Shown here in pieces: positions 8,549-17,707 of a stretch of 64,000 nt of DNA. The notes below the pieces were generated by a model, which was not told where the DNA came from, searched no databases, and saw nothing but the letters and a program-made list of their open reading frames with translations. A program made the position numbers and the translations under genes. This DNA comes from Bacillus amyloliquefaciens DSM 7 = ATCC 23350 (GTDB lineage Bacteria; Bacillota; Bacilli; Bacillales; Bacillaceae), in assembly GCF_000196735.1 (NCBI RefSeq), contig NC_014551.1, positions 3,777,001 through 3,841,000 on the forward strand, read 5' to 3'. The stretch's first letter is position 1. Every line of letters starts with the position of its first letter.

Positions 8549-9830
8549 GTGCTTGCCATACTCGGTTTTGTGATGATGATTGTCTTTATGTATCTTATTA
8601 TGTCTAACCGGCTTTCCGCTCTTATTGCTTTGATTGTCGTTCCTGTTGTGTTTGCCCTGATCAGCGGATTCGGCAAAGATCTCGGGGAGATGATGATTCA
8701 GGGCGTGACAGACCTCGCACCTACCGGTATCATGCTGTTATTCGCCATCCTGTATTTCGGCATTATGATTGACTCAGGCCTGTTTGATCCCCTCATTGCC
8801 AAAATCTTTATCGCTTGTCAAAGGAGACCCGTTAAAAATCGCCGTAGGCACAGCGGTTCTGACAATGACCATTTCGCTGGACGGAGATGGGACAACAACC
8901 TATATGATTACCATCGCGGCGATGCTGCCTTTATACAAACGGCTCGGCATGAACCGTTTGGTGTTAGCGGGAATAGCGATGCTCGGTTCAGGGGTCATGA
9001 ATATTATTCCTTGGGGCGGGCCGACTGCGAGGGTTTTGGCTTCCTTGAAATTGGACACGTCAGAGGTCTTCACGCCGCTGATTCCAGCTATGATCGCCGG
9101 CATTCTCTGGGTGATCGCCGTTAGTTATATCCTCGGCAAGAAAGAGCGGAAGCGGATCGGCGTCATTTCGATTGATCACGCGCCCTCTTCCGTGCCTGAG
9201 GCGGCGCCGCTCAAACGTCCCGCTCTTCAATGGTTCAACCTGCTGCTGACTGTCGCACTGATGGCCGCACTGATCACCAGCCTGCTGCCGCTTCCTGTTC
9301 TTTTTATGACCGCGTTCGCCATCGCCTTAATGGTCAACTATCCGAATGTCAAAGAGCAGCAGAAACGAATCTCGGCGCATGCGGGTAATGCGTTAAACGT
9401 TGTCTCAATGGTGTTTGCGGCAGGCATATTCACAGGCATTCTCTCCGGCACAAAAATGGTGGATGCGATGGCTCATTCCCTCGTTTCACTCATCCCTGAT
9501 GCCATGGGCCCGCACCTGCCGCTGATCACTGCGATCGTCAGCATGCCATTCACCTTTTTCATGTCGAATGACGCCTTTTACTTCGGTGTCCTTCCCATCA
9601 TCGCCGAAGCCGCTTCCGCTTACGGAATAGACGCCGCTGAAATAGGAAGGGCCTCCTTGCTGGGGCAGCCGGTGCATTTGCTCAGCCCGCTTGTGCCTTC
9701 CACCTATCTATTGGTCGGAATGGCAGGCGTCAGCTTTGGCGACCATCAAAAATTCACCATCAAATGGGCCGTGGGGACAACGATTGTAATGACGATTGCG
9801 GCGCTTTTGATTGGGATTATTTCGTTTTAA
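8549..9830 (+). pseudogene. citH: CitMHS-family citrate-metal transporter (CitH/YxiQ-like), frameshifted
   Basis: This belongs to the citrate-Me2+:H+ symporter family, which imports citrate complexed with divalent cations. The N-terminal part (GTG 8549, after AGGGGAGGT at 8534-8542) reads MLAILGFVMMIVFMYLIM...GLFDPLIAKI and then goes out of frame. The rest (SLVKGDPLKIAVGTAVL...SLDGDGTTTYM, ending in a normal C-terminus at 9830) is in another frame. The switch lies at about 8800-8810 in AAAATCTTTATC: one extra T (or two missing bases) relative to an intact gene. Joined, the product is about 426 aa, the usual family length. Either the gene is inactivated or the window has a one-base error. The neighbourhood (katE-citH) matches B. 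subtilis. Confidence 0.8.
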
Positions 9831-9833
9831 TCA

Positions 9834-9872
9834 AAAAAGGATTTCCGCCCAGCGGAAATCCTTTTCTGTACA
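9834..9872. terminator. Bidirectional terminator between citH and bglS
   Basis: AAAAAAGGATTTCCGC-ccag-CGGAAATCCTTTTCT is a strong hairpin between the convergent genes. Confidence 0.85.
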
Positions 9873-10592
9873 TTATTTTTTTGTATAGCGCACCCAGTCG
9901 TAATGAGCGTATAGCGGATTTACGCCATTGTAGGAACCGAGCCAATCATCGACACCCGTACCATTCCACAAATTCATCATGATTTTCCCCGGCGCTGCCG
10001 GTATTTGGGTTGTCGCAGTATGTTTTAATTGCCCATCGACATACCATTTAATAGAGTTTGGCTGCCAATCGAACGCATACGTATGATAGGCATTGGCTGC
10101 ATCAAATCCGAGATCCGCCAACTTCTCATGGTTTCCTGCGCCATTTGTATAATAGTTAAATTGAACCTTTGTTGTGTCTTTTCCCAAAAATTCGATATCA
10201 ATCTCATCCCAAGGAGTCCCCTCCGTTGGACCTGTATAAGTGAAGAACGATGAAACAATCCCTGTGTTTTTAGCCGGTTTCATTCTGACTTCATAAAGTC
10301 CATAGCCATATGTTTGAACCGAGCGGTTTTCCCCGCAGTCAAACTTGTTATAAGACGGACTTGTCAGCGCCAAACGCATTTCACCTGATGACGTCATAGA
10401 GACGTTATTCGCACGCCAAGTGCAGTTAAACATATCTCCATTTGAGTAACCATCAGCTTTTTGCCATAACCCGGAGTTATAGCTGTTAAAAGGTTCAAAA
10501 AACGATCCGCCTGTTTGAGCCGAAACACTAGAAGTGATCCCACACAAACTCATAAACAATCCGGTGACAAGAATTAGCAACACTCGTTTCAT
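9873..10592 (-). CDS. bglS: Secreted endo-beta-1,3-1,4-glucanase (lichenase)
   Basis: A 239-aa GH16 enzyme that cleaves beta-1,4 bonds next to beta-1,3 bonds in lichenan and cereal beta-glucan. The signal peptide is KRVLLILVTGLFMSLCGITSSVSA, with mature enzyme from QTGGSFFEPF. The catalytic motif DEIDIEFLG (Glu-x-Asp-x-x-Glu) and WDEIDIEF context are intact, as is the conserved FDWQPNSIKWYVDG. It lies downstream of licT with a LicT antiterminator target and cre site between them, as in B. subtilis, so expression needs beta-glucans and absence of preferred sugars. Confidence 0.97.
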   Translation of the reverse strand: MKRVLLILVTGLFMSLCGITSSVSAQTGGSFFEPFNSYNSGLWQKADGYSNGDMFNCTWRANNVSMTSSGEMRLALTSPSYNKFDCGENRSVQTYGYGLYEVRMKPAKNTGIVSSFFTYTGPTEGTPWDEIDIEFLGKDTTKVQFNYYTNGAGNHEKLADLGFDAANAYHTYAFDWQPNSIKWYVDGQLKHTATTQIPAAPGKIMMNLWNGTGVDDWLGSYNGVNPLYAHYDWVRYTKK

Positions 10593-10689
10593 GTTAGCAT
10601 TCCCCCTTTTTTGAACACGCTTTCTTTATTGATCATACATGATCCTTTTCAAAGGGAACATCGGTCGAAATAATGATAATCCTTCTGTT

Positions 10690-10757
10690 AAAAAATACAA
10701 ACCTAAACTACCATCAGCACAGACAGATAGGTTTTGCCTGCTTATCCGTAACAATCC
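10690..10757 (-). promoter_or_regulatory. LicT ribonucleic antiterminator (RAT) and overlapping terminator of bglS
   Basis: On the minus strand the RAT (10757-10728) begins GGATTGTTACGG and ends GCAGGCAAAACCTA, the LicT/SacY-type RNA target. The AAACCTA end of the RAT can pair with TAGGTTT, followed by a T run (about 10702-10690), forming the terminator. The two structures share bases and are mutually exclusive. A matching RAT precedes bglP at 25039-25070. Confidence 0.92.
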
Positions 10758-10787
10758 TATATATGAATGGAAGAAACAATTAATACG

Positions 10788-10801
10788 AGGAAACGCTTTC
10801 A
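10788..10801. promoter_or_regulatory. CcpA cre site of bglS
   Basis: Minus-strand TGAAAGCGTTTCCT fits the cre consensus TGWAARCGYTWNCW. It lies directly after the licT stop codon and upstream of the bglS RAT, so it can repress bglS without affecting licT initiation. Confidence 0.85.
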
Positions 10802-11635
10802 TTATACTTGTTTGACTACCCTTTCTATGTGAATCGTTAAATACAGCAGCTCGTCACTGGTGAGCTTATGCCCATACTCTTTCTCAATGTAGGTATGGAT
10901 ATTCTTCGTGCATTTATACGCCTGATGATACTTTTCTTTCACTGTCTCCAGTAAAAAATCGTCCTGGCTTTCCATGTGTGTGCCGTTAAAAAGACGCTGT
11001 GCGAAAAACTTTAAGTGGGTGACAAATCGATAATAGTGCAGCGATTCTTCGTTGAATTCAATCTTAAAATGGTATTTTACGATACTCAAAATCTCTTGCA
11101 TGACTTTTGTAATGTTGATGATATTGGGCATCTCTTCATTCAGCTCGGCATTTACAATATGCAGCGCAATAAAGCCCGCTTCATCCTCCGGCAGAGACAC
11201 GCCAGTCTTGTTTTTTACCATGGCCAACGCTTCTTTGCCGATGGCAAATTCGTCTTTGTACAGCCGCTTTGTTTCCCACAGCAAGGCATTTTTGATATCG
11301 AGCCCTTTCTGATTGCGCTGAATGGCAAAGTTAATATGGTCGGTCAGCGATACATAGATGCTGTCGTTGAGTTTTTTGCCGAGCTGTAATTTCGCATAGC
11401 TGATAATCTCTTCGGATACTTCCATACACTCGATCGGAATTTCATACAAAAGGGTTTTGAACTTTTCGGATACATCTTTGTTATCGAGCGTGAACACTTT
11501 CTCAATGAGGGCTTCATCTACCGGGTCTCCCGTTTTCTTTTGAAAAGCAATGCCCCGGCCCATGATGACCAATTCCTGATTGCCTTCCTTGAGCACACTG
11601 ACGACATTATTATTAATGACTTTCGCAATCTTCAA
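10802..11635 (-). CDS. licT: Transcriptional antiterminator LicT (BglG family)
   Basis: A 277-aa RNA-binding antiterminator. The N-terminal CAT domain (about residues 1-55, KIAKVINNNVVSVL) binds RAT RNA. PRD1 and PRD2 follow, with the phosphorylatable histidines in LTDHINFA, IALHIVNAE, FVTHLKFF and LTIHIERV. PRD1 is negatively phosphorylated by the beta-glucoside EII (BglP); PRD2 is activated by HPr. The open frame extends upstream, but GGGAGGGAG precedes TTG 11635 and gives exactly the B. subtilis LicT length, so TTG is the start. Targets in this window are bglS and bglPH. Confidence 0.95.
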   Translation of the reverse strand: MKIAKVINNNVVSVLKEGNQELVIMGRGIAFQKKTGDPVDEALIEKVFTLDNKDVSEKFKTLLYEIPIECMEVSEEIISYAKLQLGKKLNDSIYVSLTDHINFAIQRNQKGLDIKNALLWETKRLYKDEFAIGKEALAMVKNKTGVSLPEDEAGFIALHIVNAELNEEMPNIINITKVMQEILSIVKYHFKIEFNEESLHYYRFVTHLKFFAQRLFNGTHMESQDDFLLETVKEKYHQAYKCTKNIHTYIEKEYGHKLTSDELLYLTIHIERVVKQV

Positions 11636-11809
11636 TTCCGTCTCCCTCCCACCTGACCATTTACCTGTTACACCTTGATTGTACATCCTTTTTGAACTAG
11701 GTCAATATCTCCAGGTCAATCAGAAAACTCCGTTCAGAAATCATTGTCCAACTATGTGACAGAGGCGCATATAATGCAGAGAACCGGTTTTTGAGAAGGA
11801 GCGTGTGTG

Positions 11810-13057
11810 ATGAAACGGTTTTCGAAAGAAGAAAGCAGCTGGATGCTGTATGATTGGGCCAATTCAGCTTATTCCGTCATTATTATGACGGCGGTGTTCC
11901 CCCTGTTTTTTAAAGCGGCTGCGGCTGAAAACGGCGTCAGCGCGGCCGATTCCACCGCTTATTTGGGCTATACAATTGCCGCCGCGACTTTTATTTTGGC
12001 GATGCTCGGCCCCGTCTTAGGAACGATTGCCGACTACAAAGGATGCAAGAAACGGTTTTTCGCTTTCTTTTTCCTGATCGGTGTGGCGGGCACCGCCGCG
12101 CTGGCTTGTATTCCCGGTGAATCTTGGGTGCTGTTATTAATTTGTTATACGATTTCCACGATCGGCTTTGCCGGGTCTAATGTGTTTTATGATGCGTTTC
12201 TCGTAGATGTGGCCGCAAAGGAGCGGATGAACATGGTGTCCGCCAGGGGGTTCGGGCTGGGCTATATCGGCAGTACGATCCCTTTTCTTCTCAGCATTGC
12301 CGTCATCCTGTCAGCACAAGCGGAGGTGATTCCGCTGTCCGCCCAGGCTGCGGGCCGCATTGCCTTTTTGATTACGGCCGCATGGTGGGGGCTGTTCACG
12401 ATCCCGCTCCTTCGCCGCGTCCGCCAGCGCTATTATATCGAGAGAGAGCCTCGGCTTGTGATCAGCAGTTTTAAACGGCTTGCCGGCACGCTGAAGCAGA
12501 TCAGGAAGTACCGGGCGCTGTTTTTGTTTCTGCTCGCTTATTTCTTCTACATCGACGGGGTCGGCACCATCATCACGATGTCGACGTCATACGGGGCTGA
12601 CCTCGGCATCAGCGCTGCAAATCTGCTGATTGTTTTATTTGTCACGCAGGTCGTCGCCGCCCCTTTTTCGATTTTGTACGGGAGACTGGCCGAACGGTTT
12701 AAGGGGAAAACGATGCTTTACGCCGGAATCGGCGTGTATATGATTGTCTGCACGTATGCTTATTTTATGGATTCCGCTTTTGATTTTTGGATTTTGGCTA
12801 TGCTTGTCGCCACTTCTCAAGGCGGGATTCAGGCTCTGAGCCGCTCGTACTTTGCCAAGCTCGTCCCCAAACAGCACGCCAATGAATTTTTCGGCTTTTA
12901 TAATATTTTCGGCAAATTCGCTTCAATTATCGGGCCGCTTTTGATTGCCGTAACCGCCCAGCTGACCGGGAATTCGTCAGCCGCCGTGTTCAGCCTGATA
13001 CTATTATTTGTGATCGGCATTGCCATCCTTGCGTTTGTTCCGGAGGAGACGGCGTAA
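11810..13057 (+). CDS. yxiO: MFS transporter of the UMF1/Atg22 family (YxiO)
   Basis: A 415-aa protein with about 12 predicted membrane segments. The N-terminal signature SSWMLYDWANSAYSV is typical of the UMF1 (Atg22-like) group of the major facilitator superfamily. Members are thought to export amino acids or related solutes, but the YxiO substrate is unknown. AAGGAG with 8-nt spacing selects ATG 11810; a GTG codon directly precedes it. It is convergent with dbpA, sharing a terminator at 13058-13094. Confidence 0.85.
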   Translation: MKRFSKEESSWMLYDWANSAYSVIIMTAVFPLFFKAAAAENGVSAADSTAYLGYTIAAATFILAMLGPVLGTIADYKGCKKRFFAFFFLIGVAGTAALACIPGESWVLLLICYTISTIGFAGSNVFYDAFLVDVAAKERMNMVSARGFGLGYIGSTIPFLLSIAVILSAQAEVIPLSAQAAGRIAFLITAAWWGLFTIPLLRRVRQRYYIEREPRLVISSFKRLAGTLKQIRKYRALFLFLLAYFFYIDGVGTIITMSTSYGADLGISAANLLIVLFVTQVVAAPFSILYGRLAERFKGKTMLYAGIGVYMIVCTYAYFMDSAFDFWILAMLVATSQGGIQALSRSYFAKLVPKQHANEFFGFYNIFGKFASIIGPLLIAVTAQLTGNSSAAVFSLILLFVIGIAILAFVPEETA

Positions 13058-13094
13058 AAAAAAGCCTGCGTGCACAGCAGGCTTTCTTTTTTAT
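13058..13094. terminator. Bidirectional terminator between yxiO and dbpA
   Basis: AAAAAAAAGCCTGC-gtgcaca-GCAGGCTTTCTTTTTT is a hairpin with flanking A and T runs between convergent genes. Confidence 0.85.
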
Positions 13095-13103
13095 TTCTTG
13101 GCT

Positions 13104-14531
13104 TTATGGACTTTCAGTTTTTTGTCCTTTGACCGTCGTATTTTTCATAATGCTGAGAACGTGCGGGCCTTTGCCGTTCAGAATCTCGACGTACGAAGCG
13201 TTGTCCAGAATCGTGATAATGCCGATATCATCTGCTGAAACGCCGTCGATTTTCGCAATCGTTCCGACAAAATCGACCGCCCTGATTTTTTTCTTTTTTC
13301 CGCCGTTAAAGTACAGCTTCATAATGTCTTTGTTTAACTGTTCGCTTTTGTCTGTTTTGACGTCGGGGCGGGCGTTCAATTTTTCCGCAAAAGCCGCTTT
13401 CCGTTCCGCTGTTTCTTTCTCTGACGGCGCCTCCCGCTTTTTGATGCGGAAACCGATATATGTCTCAATGTCATTCAGAAATCGCGATTCAGACGGCGTC
13501 ACAAACGTAATGGCCCGTCCACGGTGTCCGGCGCGCCCCGTTCTGCCTGTGCGATGCACATAGCTTTCTTTTTCAAGCGGAATATCATAATTGATAACGA
13601 GGCTGATGTTTTCGATATCAATTCCTCTGGCGGCTACGTCGGTCGCAATCAGATAGCGGAACTCGCCGCGCTTGAACTCATTCATGACGTCAAAGCGGTC
13701 TTCCTGCACCATGCCGCCGTGAATTTTATCGCAAGGATAGCCCAGCCTGTCCAGCTCATCGGTTAACTGGATAACTCTTTCTTTTGTCCGGCAGAATATG
13801 ATGCAGCTGTCCGGGTTTTCAGTGATCAGGACGTCACGCAGCAATGATGATTTATCCTCTTCTGCTGCTCTGGTGACAAAATGCTCGATGTCTTTAGTCG
13901 TCAGGCCTTCCGCTTTTACTTCAATCAATTCCGGGTCCTTCATATATGTGCGGCTCAGCTTCTCAACGTCGTCCGGCAGCGTCGCTGAAAACAGCATGGT
14001 GACTCTGTTTTTCGGCAGGTGCTGAATGATGGCTTCCACCTGTTCAATAAACCCCATATTCAGCATTTCGTCCGCTTCATCAATCACCACATACGCCAGC
14101 CGGTCAAGCGGCAGCGTCCCTTTTTCTATATGGTCAAGCACACGCCCCGGCGTTCCGCAAACGACATGGCTTTTTTGCTTCAGTTCGGTTTTCTGTTTAT
14201 CAAAAGAAGCTTTTCCGAAAACCGCCGTAGCTTTTATCCGTTTAAAACGGCCGATATTCGTGATATCTTCTTTTATCTGCGCCGCAAGCTCGCGGGTCGG
14301 CGTTAAAATCAGCGCCTGCGGTTTGTTTTCCTCCCAATCCGCAAGCTCACAAATCGGAATGCCGAAAGCCGCGGTTTTGCCGCTGCCCGTCTGCGATTTG
14401 ACGACGAGATCTTTTTTTTGCAGCGCGGCGGGGATGACGCGCCGCTGCACTTCAGTCGGCTCGGTATATTGAAGTCCTTCCAACGCTCTTGCGATGTCGA
14501 GGCTGATAGAAAAATCTTTAAATTCGCTCAT
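13104..14531 (-). CDS. dbpA: DEAD-box RNA helicase DbpA (YxiN)
   Basis: A 475-aa ATP-dependent RNA helicase. Motifs in order: Q motif (YTEPTEVQ), [11 protein letters not shown] (I), PTRELA (Ia), DEAD (II), FSATLP (III), and [10 protein letters not shown] (VI). The last ~75 residues form the RNA-recognition-like domain that, in YxiN/DbpA, binds hairpin 92 of 23S rRNA, directing the helicase to large-subunit assembly. AAGGAG lies just upstream of ATG 14531 ([10 protein letters not shown]); the longer frame to 14564 lacks such a site. Confidence 0.93.
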   Translation of the reverse strand: MSEFKDFSISLDIARALEGLQYTEPTEVQRRVIPAALQKKDLVVKSQTGSGKTAAFGIPICELADWEENKPQALILTPTRELAAQIKEDITNIGRFKRIKATAVFGKASFDKQKTELKQKSHVVCGTPGRVLDHIEKGTLPLDRLAYVVIDEADEMLNMGFIEQVEAIIQHLPKNRVTMLFSATLPDDVEKLSRTYMKDPELIEVKAEGLTTKDIEHFVTRAAEEDKSSLLRDVLITENPDSCIIFCRTKERVIQLTDELDRLGYPCDKIHGGMVQEDRFDVMNEFKRGEFRYLIATDVAARGIDIENISLVINYDIPLEKESYVHRTGRTGRAGHRGRAITFVTPSESRFLNDIETYIGFRIKKREAPSEKETAERKAAFAEKLNARPDVKTDKSEQLNKDIMKLYFNGGKKKKIRAVDFVGTIAKIDGVSADDIGIITILDNASYVEILNGKGPHVLSIMKNTTVKGQKTESP

Positions 14532-14585
14532 GAATAAACTCCTTCTCTGTCTAACTCCCCTCATTATACGCGAAACGCCGCCGCT

Positions 14586-14960
14586 TTACCCTGACGTTTT
14601 GCCGGGCCATTCGGAGGACTGCTTTTTCTTCATGTCAAGTACGACCCATTTGGCGCAATAAAAGCTCATGCTTCCTTCCACGTCATCGACATAATAGCGT
14701 ATCGATTCCCAGCCGCCGTCGACCGGGCTGATATCCAGACGGATGTCGGTGATGCTTTCAAGATCATCCAGCCGGGCAGCGCTCACACCTTCAAACCGCA
14801 GCACAGCATCATACTGTCCATCAGTCAGCTTCAGCTCAAATACCGGGATTTTATCATAATACTCGTTATACCCAGTAAAGAAAGTAAACTCCGTCAATTC
14901 AAAACACCCCGGTGAATCCGGCCTCAGCATAACTGCTTTCTCATGTTTGTGCCACTCCAT
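14586..14960 (-). CDS. Conserved hypothetical protein (yxi cluster)
   Basis: A 124-aa acidic soluble protein (MEWHKHEKAVMLRPDSPGC...), rich in aromatic residues and predicted beta strand. It has no signal peptide, membrane segment or motif I can name. An AGGAGACAC-type ribosome-binding site precedes ATG 14960. It opens a run of small minus-strand genes reaching to about 18.6 kb. In B. subtilis the corresponding place holds yxiF-yxiM genes and wapA with its immunity gene. A role as an immunity protein is possible by position only. Confidence 0.65.
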   Translation of the reverse strand: MEWHKHEKAVMLRPDSPGCFELTEFTFFTGYNEYYDKIPVFELKLTDGQYDAVLRFEGVSAARLDDLESITDIRLDISPVDGGWESIRYYVDDVEGSMSFYCAKWVVLDMKKKQSSEWPGKTSG

Positions 14961-15038
14961 TTTGTGTCTCCTTCTTTACAGCTGATTTGGCATGCCTGGT
15001 TTATACGGTATTTTTTCACAATACGTATGTATTTCCGG

Positions 15039-15281
15039 TTACTTATATCCCTGCATCCATTCTCTTAATTCTTCTGTGGTATGCAGATATGAATCAGGCG
15101 AATCTTTCAGATCAAACCCGCTCAAATACACGAGCATCTCCCAAACGTTTTCATCCTCAACCTCCGGATCATGTGCAGCCACATACTCACACGCCCAATC
15201 CGACACTTCTTCCCTTGCCGCTTGACCGTTCAGGATCAGATCAGCCTTCTTCAGACATTCTGCCATTGTTGGTTCTTTCAC
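15039..15281 (-). CDS. Small acidic hypothetical protein
   Basis: An 80-aa acidic, probably helical protein (KEPTMAECLKKADLILN...YLHTTEELREWMQGYK). It is cytoplasmic by appearance. Size, acidity and its place in a run of small genes beside a missing wapA locus resemble orphan immunity proteins of polymorphic toxins, but no family was firmly recognised. Codon use resembles the flanking chromosome. Confidence 0.6.
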   Translation of the reverse strand: MKEPTMAECLKKADLILNGQAAREEVSDWACEYVAAHDPEVEDENVWEMLVYLSGFDLKDSPDSYLHTTEELREWMQGYK

Positions 15282-15308
15282 GTTAGAAACCTGCTTTTCG
15301 ATTTCCTT

Positions 15309-15710
15309 TCATTTCTTGTTTAAAATGCTGACTAACAGCCTCCTGGCCCGTTCGTGCAGCCTGACTTCCTGGCTGAGCTCCGGGTAATCTGTTAAAGCGT
15401 TTTCCAGATGCGCATATTGAGGATACAGCTCAAAAAAGGATTTATATAAGGCTTTACGCTGCCGCGCAGGCATTTGTTTATTCGCCAAAACAAAATCTAA
15501 GCTGCCGCAGACAAGCGCGAAATATTCATAAAAATCCCCCGCGCAGGCAACCTCCTCAAAGTCTTCTTCAAAACTCCCCGCATCTGAGGGTAGCGGACCC
15601 TCCAATTCTTTTTTGTGAAACTTCAGGTTTCTGATGAGGTCATCATTTAAAGAATATCTGCTGGATCTCAACATTTCATTTAGCCGAAAAGAATTCATTT
15701 TGTTTCCCAT
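15309..15710 (-). CDS. Hypothetical protein, yxi-cluster type
   Basis: A 133-aa helical protein (RLNEMLRSSRYSLNDDLIRNLKFHKKELEG...). Its first 35 bases overlap the 3' end of the upstream gene (15676-16536), suggesting translational coupling. ATG 15698 (MNSFRLNEM) is an alternative start, and the ribosome-binding site is weak for both. It may correspond to one of the yxiF/yxiJ-type genes next to wapA in B. subtilis, but I cannot assign which. Function unknown. Confidence 0.6.
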   Translation of the reverse strand: MGNKMNSFRLNEMLRSSRYSLNDDLIRNLKFHKKELEGPLPSDAGSFEEDFEEVACAGDFYEYFALVCGSLDFVLANKQMPARQRKALYKSFFELYPQYAHLENALTDYPELSQEVRLHERARRLLVSILNKK

Positions 15711-16536
15711 TACTTATATCCCGCTTGTAGATCCCCGAAGTCGAGACCGCGTAAATGGCATTACTTGTCAGCTTCAGCTGATGCCCCGAAAGCTCACCGC
15801 CATCCGGATCACAGCACGTTACCTCTTGCACCGGCAGACTGACATCAGCCGGAATGAAGGACAGTGAATGATCATCTTTGCATATCCAAAACCCGTCATC
15901 TGAAATCGCAAGCTGGTCATATACCCCTGAACATGCTTTATCAGAAATAATCCACACTCGTTTCACGTCGGTTTCATCAAACGCAGCAATGACTGTATAT
16001 GAATAATACAGCATGTAGATCAGTCCGTTTTTTTCTGCAAGCGCATAGCAGTCATCTACAACGGGCGCATATATTTCTGAAAGCTGCTGATCAATATGCG
16101 TTTCCTTTAATTGTCCGTCTAAAGTGAAGCACAGCATACTTTGACCATTTGAATTTTCATCATCATAAATGCCTTCATCACTTAAACCGACCCATAGGTT
16201 TTGTTTCTCATCCAGAAGACTGCATGAAGCCCCTGAAGGCAGAGAAAATACACTTTGTTCTTTTCCATCTGCTGAAAATACCTTCACTTTATGCTCATGC
16301 GATTCAAAGAAAACCAACACATACCTGTCATCCGAACTCTGTTGAAACAGCATAATATCCTCACTCGGAATTTGTTCATCGATATGAACCTCTCGGGTGT
16401 CGCCGGATTCCTCCGTGATCGTAAACGAAAGACTGCCATTCTGATGCCGTCCGAGATACAGACGCCCGCAGCCGTCAAAATGACAGAAACATCCTTTTAC
16501 CAGATCGTCATGTATCTTGTTCATTTTTATTTTCAT
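15676..16536 (-). CDS. Beta-propeller-like hypothetical protein
   Basis: A 286-aa protein with repeated beta-rich units of roughly 40-50 residues, each with a W/Y-hydrophobic strand (DDRYVLVFFES, KQNLWVGLSDEG, NGLIYMLYYSY, DDGFWICKDD). This suggests a WD40- or NHL-like propeller. It has no signal peptide. It starts KIKMNKIHDDLVKGCF and its stop overlaps the next gene. No catalytic motif is visible. It could be a scaffold or an immunity-type protein; this is inference from shape and neighbourhood. Confidence 0.6.
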   Translation of the reverse strand: MKIKMNKIHDDLVKGCFCHFDGCGRLYLGRHQNGSLSFTITEESGDTREVHIDEQIPSEDIMLFQQSSDDRYVLVFFESHEHKVKVFSADGKEQSVFSLPSGASCSLLDEKQNLWVGLSDEGIYDDENSNGQSMLCFTLDGQLKETHIDQQLSEIYAPVVDDCYALAEKNGLIYMLYYSYTVIAAFDETDVKRVWIISDKACSGVYDQLAISDDGFWICKDDHSLSFIPADVSLPVQEVTCCDPDGGELSGHQLKLTSNAIYAVSTSGIYKRDISNGKQNEFFSAK

Positions 16537-16550
16537 GCAATTGCCCCTTG

Positions 16551-17144
16551 CTATTTATAATGAGCGGCGAGCTTTTTTTGAAATTCATCCGGAACAATCT
16601 GATCCGGGAATACAACTGATATCCAGTCTAAAACATGATCATCTAACGGCCTCCATGATTCTAACGTTTTTCCCGCAATCTCCTGATCAATGCCTAAAAT
16701 ACAAATTTCAAATTCCCTCTCTCCGTAAATCGCCCACTTGAAAGTCGGTGAAGCCCAAACAACACGAGATGCAATGTTCAATATACAGTCATTTTTACTG
16801 TGCTTTGGATAATCAGTTAAGATTGAAAGATATTCATCTGCAGTTATATGCAAAGGGATCTTTAACCAGTTAAAATATCCGAATTCCCCGTAAAACCGAT
16901 TCATATCATCCGAGTGTTCCAGAACGGCCATTAAGATAAATTCATCGTGATGATGATGCGCCAAACTTTTGAGCATCATCCAGCCTTCATCAGACAAGAC
17001 CCAGTGGAATTCCTCGAATAGATAATAATGTTTTTGTTGTTTAAATACTTGTTCGGGCAACGTTTTGTCTTCATGAAATAAGGAATATATCTGGGATTGA
17101 AAGACTGCCGATTCCTTTGTGTTCTTTATAAAAAAGGGGTGCAT
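16551..17144 (-). CDS. Hypothetical protein (yxi cluster)
   Basis: A 197-aa cytoplasmic protein (HPFFIKNTKESAVFQSQIYSLFHED...). It has an unusual LAHHHHDEF run, with tryptophan-rich beta/alpha segments afterwards. ATG 17144 is preceded by an AGAGGTAC ribosome-binding site. Only 14 nt separate its stop from the start of the propeller-like gene, so the three genes 17144-15309 are probably one transcript. I recognise no family. Confidence 0.6.
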   Translation of the reverse strand: MHPFFIKNTKESAVFQSQIYSLFHEDKTLPEQVFKQQKHYYLFEEFHWVLSDEGWMMLKSLAHHHHDEFILMAVLEHSDDMNRFYGEFGYFNWLKIPLHITADEYLSILTDYPKHSKNDCILNIASRVVWASPTFKWAIYGEREFEICILGIDQEIAGKTLESWRPLDDHVLDWISVVFPDQIVPDEFQKKLAAHYK

Positions 17145-17263
17145 CTTGTACCTCTCTTCGGCGGTTTATATGCAAGCTCACAGCCGTATTCTGTGTGGAA
17201 TAAACGGTTTCCCACGTATAAATGTATTTGCTGCAGATCCACGGTTTGGTTTCTGTCCTTTAA

Positions 17264-17289
17264 GAAAAGAGAGGCTGGGAACCTCTCTT
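17264..17289 (-). repeat. 26-bp repeat / intrinsic terminator, copy 1
   Basis: GAAAAGAGAGGCTGGGAACC followed by TCTCTT. On the minus strand it is a hairpin AAGAGAGG-ttcccag-CCTCTCTT followed by TTC, immediately downstream of the YxiG-like gene. An identical 26-bp copy lies at 18153-18178. Confidence 0.85.
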
Positions 17290-17299
17290 ATTTGTTTAT

Positions 17300-17707
17300 T
17301 TATGACTTCGAATGATACGCATAAAATGATTGATTATCAAAGCGGACTGTTTCAGCTTCTATAGCAATCAGCATTCTGTTCATGTCAATGAGAAAGTTAG
17401 CATTTGATTGGTACTCCGGAATTACAGAATTTGATAGATTTCCGATTCCTTCCGGGTGATAACTCATCTCAAATACTTGCCAATTGTATTCTTCGGGATC
17501 TATTTTTTCTAATCTCATATCACCAATATCTGCGCTAAAATAAACAGATGCTACATTTTGAAATAATATTTTATGTGTATATTCACTTTCTTTTTCAAAA
17601 ACCTTAATATTAAGTGAAAGTTCTTTTTTAAACACATTAAAGTCAAAATGAAGGACAGCGCACCCCTCATCTATATAATCAACCCACTCATTTATTGTTT
17701 TGTACAT
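17300..17707 (-). CDS. YxiG-like protein, possible immunity-type protein
   Basis: A 135-aa acidic protein (YKTINEWVDYIDEGCAVLHFDFNVF...) that resembles B. subtilis YxiG in its N-terminal pattern and position. ATG 17707 lies inside the last codons of the upstream gene (16-nt overlap), so the pair is translationally coupled. No signal peptide or enzymatic motif is seen. Together with its partner it is bracketed by two identical terminator copies, as if it were an inserted or duplicated cassette. Confidence 0.6.
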   Translation of the reverse strand: MYKTINEWVDYIDEGCAVLHFDFNVFKKELSLNIKVFEKESEYTHKILFQNVASVYFSADIGDMRLEKIDPEEYNWQVFEMSYHPEGIGNLSNSVIPEYQSNANFLIDMNRMLIAIEAETVRFDNQSFYAYHSKS

